DNA of 8,439 nucleotides from an uncultured Emergencia sp. (lineage in GTDB: Bacteria > Bacillota > Clostridia > Peptostreptococcales > Anaerovoracaceae). The notes beneath the pieces were generated by a model, which ran no database searches, was not told the DNA's origin, and worked only from the letters and a program-made list of their open reading frames with translations. The stretch covers positions 1-8,439 of the forward strand of contig CABSEO010000062.1 of the NCBI GenBank assembly GCA_902476665.1, read 5' to 3'. Below, piece by piece: positions 1-4,603 of the stretch (within the stretch, counting starts at the first letter, position 1; each line of letters starts with the position of its first letter). A program made the translations under genes and the position numbers.

Positions 1-31
1 CCCCCCTTTGTGAATGGAGAAAAAACTGGTG

Positions 32-841
32 TTAAATGATACCTTTTACTTTGTTCTGAACCTGATCGATGGCATCAATGACGGCAAATCTGAATCCGTT
101 TTTCTCCAGGGCAGCAACACCGGCAATCGTTGTTCCTCCCGGTGAGCATACAGCATCTTTCATCTGTCCGGGATGAGAGCCGGAAGTTAAAGCCATTTTA
201 CCTGTACCGGTTAGCATCTGAGCAATCAGTTTATAAACCACCGGTCTTGTCAGTCCGTGTCTGCAGCCAGCATCACCGAGAGCTTCCATAAACATGGAGA
301 CAAAAGCCGGTGAACAGCCGGCAATGACACCGGCGATTCCCATATGGCCTTTGTCCAGCCACAGGAAAAGTCCCAGATTTTCCAGCAGCTCCTGAACGAA
401 AACTTTTTCTTCGTCAGTGAGTGTATTTTCATCTTCGCAGATAAATATCCCTTCACATACGGAAACAGGCGTGTTTGGTGCTGTGGCGACGCAATGGGCA
501 TCCGGCATGATTTTGGAGAGTGTGTCACAATAGATATTGGCAGCGAGAGAAATGACAATTTTATCTTTTACAGCCTCTTTTAACGGAGTCATAACGTCTT
601 CTACCATGTAAGGCTTTACGCCGATAAAAATCACATCGCAGGCTTCTGACACCTCAAGTGCGGATTCACAGGCGTGAATACCCTGAGCTGCTGCTTTACC
701 GCACAGTTTATTGTAATCTTTTGCGCAGGCATAAATCTGATCCGGTCTGACTGCGCCTGAAAGCATCAGGCCCGCTCCTGTAGCGCCGGCCATATTTCCG
801 TAACCGATAAAACCGATTTTTACTGTTTTTAAATCAAGCAT
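32..841 (-). CDS. proC: Pyrroline-5-carboxylate reductase (ProC family)
   Basis: Expected to reduce 1-pyrroline-5-carboxylate to proline with NAD(P)H in the cytoplasm. The 269-aa product has the usual family length. Residues 8-20 hold the Rossmann nucleotide loop (KIGFIGYGNMAGA). A VKP segment follows the second strand, and an APNTP loop replaces the common MPNTP. The C-terminal helical domain reads GCSPAFVSMFMEALGDAG, where most relatives have SGSGPAY. The ProC signature starts at about residue 233 (SPGGTTIAG, then ALEKNGFR). An in-frame ATG at 856 would add five residues, but a GGAGG site (plus-strand CCTCC at 850-854) lies within that extension and 8 nt before the ATG at 841, so 841 is the start. 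The gene follows the GntR gene by 23 bp and probably shares its transcript. The family call is secure. Whether it serves proline biosynthesis or hydroxyproline breakdown is inferred only from the nearby glycyl radical enzyme. Confidence 0.93.
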   Translation of the reverse strand: MLDLKTVKIGFIGYGNMAGATGAGLMLSGAVRPDQIYACAKDYNKLCGKAAAQGIHACESALEVSEACDVIFIGVKPYMVEDVMTPLKEAVKDKIVISLAANIYCDTLSKIMPDAHCVATAPNTPVSVCEGIFICEDENTLTDEEKVFVQELLENLGLFLWLDKGHMGIAGVIAGCSPAFVSMFMEALGDAGCRHGLTRPVVYKLIAQMLTGTGKMALTSGSHPGQMKDAVCSPGGTTIAGVAALEKNGFRFAVIDAIDQVQNKVKGII

Positions 842-849
842 TTTAAATT

Positions 850-854
850 CCTCC
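850..854 (-). promoter_or_regulatory. Ribosome binding site that decides the proC start
   Basis: The minus strand reads GGAGG here, 8 nt before the ATG at 841. It overlaps the upstream in-frame ATG at 856, which has no comparable site, so the shorter start is preferred. Confidence 0.8.
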
Positions 855-864
855 ATTTTATTTT

Positions 865-1608
865 TTATATATTTTTGTATGAGCCTGTATAAAGTTTTTC
901 ATAGACCTGGAGATCGGCTTGCAGATGATCATAGGAGATTTTGCGTGCCGCTTCAGAGTCTCTTCGGCAGAAGGCATCAAAAAGCTGACGATGCTGCTGC
1001 AGGGCCTGATTGGTGAAATCATCCACATTGTGTTTAAGCAGATCGTAAATCATAGTCAGGATTTGTTTGCTGAAGATATCGTAATATGCCGATAATGCGC
1101 TGATGATCAGTGCGTTCTTGGTCTGAAGGCGGATAAATTCATGAAATTTGTAATTTGCTTCATTGAGGGCGCTTTGATCATGAGCACATTCTTCGCACTT
1201 TTCCATAAGACTTTTCAGCTGTTCGAGACCGGCAGAATCGATTTTCTGAACAGCAAGAGAAGCTGCTTCAGGTTCAAAGGCACAGATGAATTCCATCATT
1301 TCCAGTCTGGACGCCAGTTCAAGACTGGCAGAGAAATTACCCTGCATGGCAATGGTGTCTTTGCATTTGACAAATGTTCCATGCTTGGTCCGCTCAATAA
1401 ACCCCTGAGTATCCAGTTTTTTGTAGGCGTCCCGAAGCGTGCCTCTGCTTACGTTAAGAATTTTGCAGAATTCGTTTTCGTTGGGAAAAGAGAACCCTTT
1501 TTCCAGTTCTTCATTGGTGATCATATTTTTGATTCTGTCAGCCAGAGAATCCGACTGGGTTTTGAATTGAGGAGCCGCAAGCTTCCTCAGTAGTTCTGTT
1601 TTTTCCAT
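865..1608 (-). CDS. GntR-family regulator, FadR/FCD subfamily
   Basis: A DNA-binding repressor or activator that responds to a small ligand, probably an acid or amino acid. The 247-aa product has an N-terminal winged helix at about residues 18-83 (SLADRIKNMI, FPNENEFCKILNVSRGTLRDAY, then the wing IERTKHGTFV). An all-helical FCD ligand domain spans about 92-235. N142, H146, H196 and H218 fit the usual FCD metal/ligand site (pattern N-x3-H, H, H). An in-frame ATG at 1641 was rejected: it lies about 5 nt from the predicted transcript start and lacks a ribosome site, while the ATG at 1608 has GAGGA 7 nt upstream. It is divergent from the antiporter gene and cotranscribed with proC. TGTTGTC-type palindromes at both promoters suggest that it regulates itself and the antiporter (inference). 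The ligand is unknown; an imino acid or pathway intermediate is a reasonable guess. Confidence 0.92.
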   Translation of the reverse strand: MEKTELLRKLAAPQFKTQSDSLADRIKNMITNEELEKGFSFPNENEFCKILNVSRGTLRDAYKKLDTQGFIERTKHGTFVKCKDTIAMQGNFSASLELASRLEMMEFICAFEPEAASLAVQKIDSAGLEQLKSLMEKCEECAHDQSALNEANYKFHEFIRLQTKNALIISALSAYYDIFSKQILTMIYDLLKHNVDDFTNQALQQHRQLFDAFCRRDSEAARKISYDHLQADLQVYEKLYTGSYKNI

Positions 1609-1615
1609 GAGTGTG

Positions 1616-1620
1616 TCCTC
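1616..1620 (-). promoter_or_regulatory. Ribosome binding site that decides the GntR start
   Basis: GAGGA on the minus strand, 7 nt before the ATG at 1608. It supports the 247-residue product over one starting 11 residues earlier at 1641. Confidence 0.8.
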
Positions 1621-1652
1621 GCAATGTAGTAGATGGTCCATATTTTATGAAT

Positions 1653-1681
1653 ATTATAGCAATTGGAGTTTTTGTTGTCAA
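1653..1681 (-). promoter_or_regulatory. Consensus sigma-A promoter of the GntR-proC unit
   Basis: On the minus strand, a perfect -35 TTGACA (plus 1676-1681) is followed by a 17-nt spacer and a perfect -10 TATAAT (plus 1653-1658). Transcription should start near 1646, giving a leader of about 38 nt before the ATG at 1608. An operator-like sequence at 1673-1687 covers the -35, which fits repression of an intrinsically strong promoter. Confidence 0.85.
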
Positions 1682-1687
1682 ACGGCT
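1673..1687. promoter_or_regulatory. Candidate GntR operator (site 3)
   Basis: TGTTGTCAAACGGCT matches the perfect palindrome at 1888-1902 at 11 of 15 positions, with an intact left arm. It overlaps the -35 of the regulator's own promoter. Its centre is 22 bp (about two helical turns) from that of the next site. Confidence 0.5.
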
Positions 1688-1694
1688 TTTGCAT

Positions 1695-1709
1695 TGATGT
1701 TAAACAACA
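1695..1709. promoter_or_regulatory. Candidate GntR operator (site 2)
   Basis: TGATGTTAAACAACA matches the palindrome at 1888-1902 at 12 of 15 positions, with an intact right arm ACAACA. It lies just upstream of the regulator's -35 and forms a tandem pair with site 3. Confidence 0.5.
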
Positions 1710-1773
1710 ACTAAAAAAATAAAAGATTTTTTTTCTCATTTACATGTGGATAATATTGGAATTTTATTAAATA

Positions 1774-1802
1774 TTGAATTTTCAATGATTTTATGGTATA
1801 AA
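1774..1802 (+). promoter_or_regulatory. Possible distal promoter of the antiporter gene
   Basis: TTGAAT (1774-1779), a 17-nt spacer and TATAAA (1797-1802). The match to consensus is moderate in very AT-rich DNA, so it may be chance. If real, the leader would exceed 190 nt and cross the proximal promoter and operator. Confidence 0.35.
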
Positions 1803-1859
1803 TTACTGGTGAGACTGCAGGTGTGACATTTTGTCCAAGTCACCTTGCCAAAAGGCATG

Positions 1860-1888
1860 TTTTCAGAAAATACAATCATTGTTATAAT
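1860..1888 (+). promoter_or_regulatory. Proximal promoter of the antiporter gene
   Basis: A weak -35 TTTTCA (1860-1865), a 17-nt spacer and a perfect extended -10 (TG at 1880-1881, then TATAAT at 1883-1888). The predicted start near 1895 falls in the middle of the perfect palindrome at 1888-1902, the expected geometry for repression. Confidence 0.7.
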
Positions 1889-1902
1889 GTTGTCAGACAA
1901 CA
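1888..1902. promoter_or_regulatory. Perfect palindromic operator, probable GntR site 1
   Basis: TGTTGTC-A-GACAACA has two perfect 7-bp arms around one central base. The GTC-N-GAC core resembles the short palindromes bound by FadR/FCD regulators. It overlaps the last base of the -10 and the predicted start site. Assignment to the adjacent GntR protein is inferred from position and from related copies at that regulator's own promoter. Confidence 0.65.
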
Positions 1903-1955
1903 AATAAGTTGGATGTGCACACACGCTCAAACTCATGAGCAGGAAGATTTGTTTT

Positions 1956-1970
1956 TGTCGTCAGAAATTA
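1956..1970. promoter_or_regulatory. Degenerate operator-like sequence (site 4)
   Basis: TGTCGTCAGAAATTA matches the palindrome at 1888-1902 at 11 of 15 positions, including the core GTCAGA. It lies in the antiporter leader. This is the weakest of the four and may be chance. Confidence 0.3.
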
Positions 1971-2005
1971 TTATTGTTAATCAATTGTTGTGAGGAGAGA
2001 AATCG

Positions 2006-3382
2006 ATGGAAAAGAAAATTAAAACTCCAACTTTTATGGCAGCGATTTCTATCATGGTTATCGTTGTGGCCATTCTCATGGCCAGTCTGCTCTGGCTGAA
2101 TATTGATATTCGTATTGCGCTGCTGTTTGCCATTATCGTTGCAAGCGGCTATGCCATGTATCTTGGCTTTAAATGGGATGATGTTCAGAAGATGATGATG
2201 GACGGCGTTTACAGTATGCTCATCGCCACCTTTATCCTGCTGCTGATCGGAGCTGTTATCGCAACGTGGATCGCATCAGGAACTATCCCGTATATTATAT
2301 ATATCGGACTTGAGATTATTGATCCGAAGATCTTTCTGATTTGTGCGTGTCTGGCATGCTCCTTTATGTCAATTGCCTGCGGAAGTTCCTGGTCTTCAGC
2401 AGGTACAGTAGGTATTGCCTTCATGGGAATTGGAGCAGGACTCGGAATCAATCCGGCGTTTACTGCCGGTGCCGTTGTGTCCGGATCATATTTCGGAGAT
2501 AAAATGTCACCTTTCTCTGATACGACTAATCTGGCATCTGCCATGTCCGGTGTTTCACTGTTCTCCCATATGGGTTCCATGCTCTGGACGACAGTACCTT
2601 CTTACATCATTGCAATTGTTTTATATGGAATATTAGGATTCACCACTGTATCAAAGGGAACAGTAGATCCGTCTACCGTTAACCTGTATCTGGATAATTT
2701 ATCTGCGCACTTTAACCTAAGTCCTGTTTGTCTGCTGCCGATTGTGGTGCTGCTGGTAGTAGTTATCAAGAAGGCACCTGCAATTCCGGGACTGGTGGTA
2801 TCTTCACTCCTTGGTGCTGCCATGGCAATGATTCTGCAGGGAACCTCCTTTGTGGACATCTGCAATATCATGTATAACGGATTCAGCATAGAATCAGGTG
2901 TCGCTGATATTGATACACTGCTGAACAGAGGCGGTATTTCCAGCATGCTGTGGACTGTAGCCCTGTATTTCTTCGCCTGCATTCTGGGTAATATTCTGGA
3001 TGTGACCGGCGTTCTGCGCACAGTTCTTGCTAAGATTGCCGGCGTTACAAAGAGAGCAGGTTCACTGATTACTGCAACATTGGCATCTTCTTTCATGATG
3101 CAGGCACTGACAGGTTCTCTTGAAAGCTCCATGCTGATTAACTCCAAACTGTTTGCACCGGCATATGACGATCTTGATATTGACAGAAAAGTATTATCCA
3201 GATCTCTGGAGGACACAGGAACAATGTGTGCCGCATTGATTCCATGGAACTCCAACGGTATGTATATGGCGAGCACTCTGGGTGTCGCAACATTATCATA
3301 CCCTGCCGTACTGTTTCCTGGGTCTGGCTACACCGGTGGTTGCACTGATTCTGGCGTGGACCGGTATCGGCGTATTCTATAA
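2006..3382 (+). CDS. nhaC: NhaC-family Na+/H+ (or Na+/substrate) antiporter, 3' frameshifted
   Basis: A polytopic inner-membrane carrier of the NhaC family; some members exchange carboxylates rather than plain Na+/H+. Hydrophobic helices begin at residues 9-31, 33-53 and 70-90. Family blocks are CGSSWSSAGTVG with GIGAGLG (125-147), GSYFGDKMSPFSDTTNLA (160-177) and a late block EDTGTMCAALIPWNSNG (402-418). The ATG at 2006 has AGGAG 8 nt upstream. As read, the frame gives 458 residues, but after Y432 it departs from the family and ends in a non-hydrophobic tail. Dropping one C from the CCC run at 3301-3303 restores a hydrophobic helix and a Lys-rich end (LPYCFLGLATPVV..., stop at 3423-3425), for about 472 residues. 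This is either a sequencing error or a recent mutation. A pathway role as importer of the enzyme's substrate is inferred from position. Confidence 0.85.
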   Translation: MEKKIKTPTFMAAISIMVIVVAILMASLLWLNIDIRIALLFAIIVASGYAMYLGFKWDDVQKMMMDGVYSMLIATFILLLIGAVIATWIASGTIPYIIYIGLEIIDPKIFLICACLACSFMSIACGSSWSSAGTVGIAFMGIGAGLGINPAFTAGAVVSGSYFGDKMSPFSDTTNLASAMSGVSLFSHMGSMLWTTVPSYIIAIVLYGILGFTTVSKGTVDPSTVNLYLDNLSAHFNLSPVCLLPIVVLLVVVIKKAPAIPGLVVSSLLGAAMAMILQGTSFVDICNIMYNGFSIESGVADIDTLLNRGGISSMLWTVALYFFACILGNILDVTGVLRTVLAKIAGVTKRAGSLITATLASSFMMQALTGSLESSMLINSKLFAPAYDDLDIDRKVLSRSLEDTGTMCAALIPWNSNGMYMASTLGVATLSYPAVLFPGSGYTGGCTDSGVDRYRRIL

Positions 3383-3425
3383 CAGTAAAGAAAAAGCAAA
3401 GAAAAAAGCAATCAGGGAAGCGTAA
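3301..3425 (+). other. Out-of-frame true C-terminus of the NhaC gene
   Basis: After the extra base in the CCC run (3301-3303), the shifted frame encodes 40 residues: LPYCFLGLATPVVALILAWT, then GIGVF and a basic end KEKAKKKAIREA. This supplies the last membrane helix expected of NhaC proteins. Its stop at 3423-3425 lies 26 bp before the terminator hairpin, which fits a gene end better than the in-frame stop at 3380-3382. Confidence 0.8.
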
Positions 3426-3451
3426 GCAAGACTTGAAAGTCTGACATATAC

Positions 3452-3481
3452 AAGAGCCGCAGTTTTTACCGCGGCTCTTTT
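3452..3481 (+). terminator. Intrinsic terminator of the antiporter gene
   Basis: A 9-bp GC-rich stem, AAGAGCCGC (3452-3460) with GCGGCTCTT (3471-3479), a 10-nt loop and a short T run to 3481. It separates the antiporter transcript from the LysR gene. Confidence 0.85.
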
Positions 3482-3505
3482 CCCATATTTATTTTATGGG
3501 TAAGG

Positions 3506-3516
3506 TATGATAAAAT
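3506..3516 (+). promoter_or_regulatory. Possible -10 region for the LysR gene
   Basis: TATGAT (3506-3511) overlaps TAAAAT (3511-3516), about 40 nt before the LysR start. No good -35 is seen; TTTATT at 3488-3493 gives a 17-nt spacing to TAAAAT but matches poorly. A promoter must lie between the terminator and the gene. Confidence 0.35.
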
Positions 3517-3555
3517 AAAGCAAGTATGGTGTGGGGTTTTCAAAGGAGAAAAAAC

Positions 3556-4440
3556 ATGGATCTGAAGAAATATGAAGTCCTTCTGAAAGTAATAGAACGA
3601 GGAAGCATTAACAATGTGAGCTATGATCTGGGATATACCCATTCTGGAATTTCCAAGATGCTGAACAGCATGGAAGCAGAGCTGGGATTTCAGGTAATTA
3701 AAAGAAACAATAAAGGCATTTCCCTCACACCGGAAGGGGAAACACTGCTGCCCATGATTCGAAAACTAATCCGGGAAAATGAGATGCTGGAGCAGGAAAT
3801 TTCCCTGATTAACGGTATCGAAAAAGGTACTATCAGAATCGGATGCTTTCCAACCACAGCCTTTGTAGTCATGCCTGATATTCTGAGACATTTTGCCGAA
3901 GCTTATCCGAAAATTCAGGTTGAGGTGCTGGAAGAGCAGAGTATAGAACGACTGGAAGAGTGGCTGAATAGAGGGATTATCGATGTAGGACTGTTCAGCC
4001 GGCAGCCCTATCATCGTTTTCACTGGTTCTGGGAAATCAGAGATGAATATGTAGCGCTGCTGCCAAAAGAACATGGACTGTGCGAATATGAGGTGATACC
4101 TGTAGAAAAGCTTTTTCAGCACAGAGTGCTGCTTTTCAGATCACATAAAGGACTGGATCAGGATATTGTCAAGATTCTGCAGTATCTGGATATCAGTGAC
4201 TATGAAGCGGGTTATACCACCAATTCGGATTTCATGGCAATTCGCATGGTGGAGTCAAATGGATTTGTGGCTCTAATTCCGAAACTGATTGCTTCTTATG
4301 CGGTAAATTCCTTTGAGGTGGAATACAGGCCTGTGGATGTGGCACTGAATCGAAGTATTGGCTTTGCGGTGAAAGCAAAAGAGGAAATCTCTCCTTCGGT
4401 GAGACGTTTCATCAGATGTGTAAAGGAATATATGAAATGA
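3556..4440 (+). CDS. LysR-type transcriptional regulator
   Basis: A DNA-binding regulator that normally activates a neighbouring gene in response to a small effector. The 294-aa product has the typical length. The N-terminal winged helix covers about residues 1-62 (GSINNVSYDLGYTHSGISKMLN, then the wing ending SLTPEGETLLP). A linker helix follows, then a periplasmic-binding-protein-like effector domain from about residue 90 (GTIRIGCFPTTAFVVMPDIL). The helix is a little divergent: NNVSYDLGYTHSGISK replaces the usual AAxxLxxSQPAVSx. The ATG at 3556 has AGGAG at 3545-3549 with a 6-nt gap; the in-frame ATG at 3526 would add 10 residues and lacks such a site. It is codirectional with and just upstream of the glycyl radical enzyme operon, the most likely target. 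No effector can be assigned from sequence. Confidence 0.92.
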   Translation: MDLKKYEVLLKVIERGSINNVSYDLGYTHSGISKMLNSMEAELGFQVIKRNNKGISLTPEGETLLPMIRKLIRENEMLEQEISLINGIEKGTIRIGCFPTTAFVVMPDILRHFAEAYPKIQVEVLEEQSIERLEEWLNRGIIDVGLFSRQPYHRFHWFWEIRDEYVALLPKEHGLCEYEVIPVEKLFQHRVLLFRSHKGLDQDIVKILQYLDISDYEAGYTTNSDFMAIRMVESNGFVALIPKLIASYAVNSFEVEYRPVDVALNRSIGFAVKAKEEISPSVRRFIRCVKEYMK

Positions 4441-4494
4441 TACGGTTCGTCAACATGAACGTGACATTTAACCGCTACCGTTTTTTACTGGTTT

Positions 4495-4532
4495 AAAGTA
4501 TGATTTACTATGAAGATAAATCATACTTTTTT
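4495..4532 (+). terminator. Perfect 13-bp inverted repeat, terminator or operator
   Basis: AAAGTATGATTTA (4495-4507) and TAAATCATACTTT (4517-4529) are exact reverse complements around a 9-nt loop, and the T run continues to 4532. The position after the LysR stop and the T run suggest a terminator. The stem is almost all A/T, weak for termination, so a protein-binding operator for the downstream operon is a real alternative. Confidence 0.55.
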
Positions 4533-4603
4533 ATTATGTTGAAATATATTGAAATTTCACTGTCCCGCAGGGGAAATCTGAAAGAAATTAAAGGAGAAGG
4601 AAA

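Larger units (their letters stand above)
1609..2005. other. Divergent intergenic control region (397 bp)
   Basis: This AT-rich stretch separates the minus-strand GntR-proC unit from the plus-strand antiporter gene. It holds a consensus promoter for the regulator (1653-1681), two candidate promoters for the antiporter (1774-1802 and 1860-1888), and four operator-like repeats. The leader after the proximal promoter is about 110 nt and includes two short palindromes, TGTGCACA (1914-1921) and CTCATGAG (1932-1939). A small hairpin TGCC-AAAA-GGCA lies at 1846-1857. I see no convincing gene in it. Confidence 0.8.

Noticed and set aside
1609..1641. Upstream in-frame start for the GntR protein (MDHLL...)
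   Set aside because: It lies about 5 nt from the predicted transcription start and has no ribosome site, while the ATG at 1608 has GAGGA at good spacing.
1736..1936. Small minus-strand frame of 66 codons in the divergent region
   Set aside because: It overlaps the plus-strand promoters and operator, has no ribosome site, and encodes nothing recognisable.
3296..3310. Programmed ribosomal frameshift in the NhaC gene
   Set aside because: There is no stop or rare slow codon at the site and no stimulatory stem, and NhaC genes are not known to use frameshifting. A sequencing error or simple mutation is more likely.
4442..4486. ACGGT...ACCGT followed by six Ts after the LysR stop, as a terminator
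   Set aside because: The arms are only 5 bp and about 30 nt apart with a poorly paired interior. It is too weak to list as a feature, although the T run makes it suggestive.
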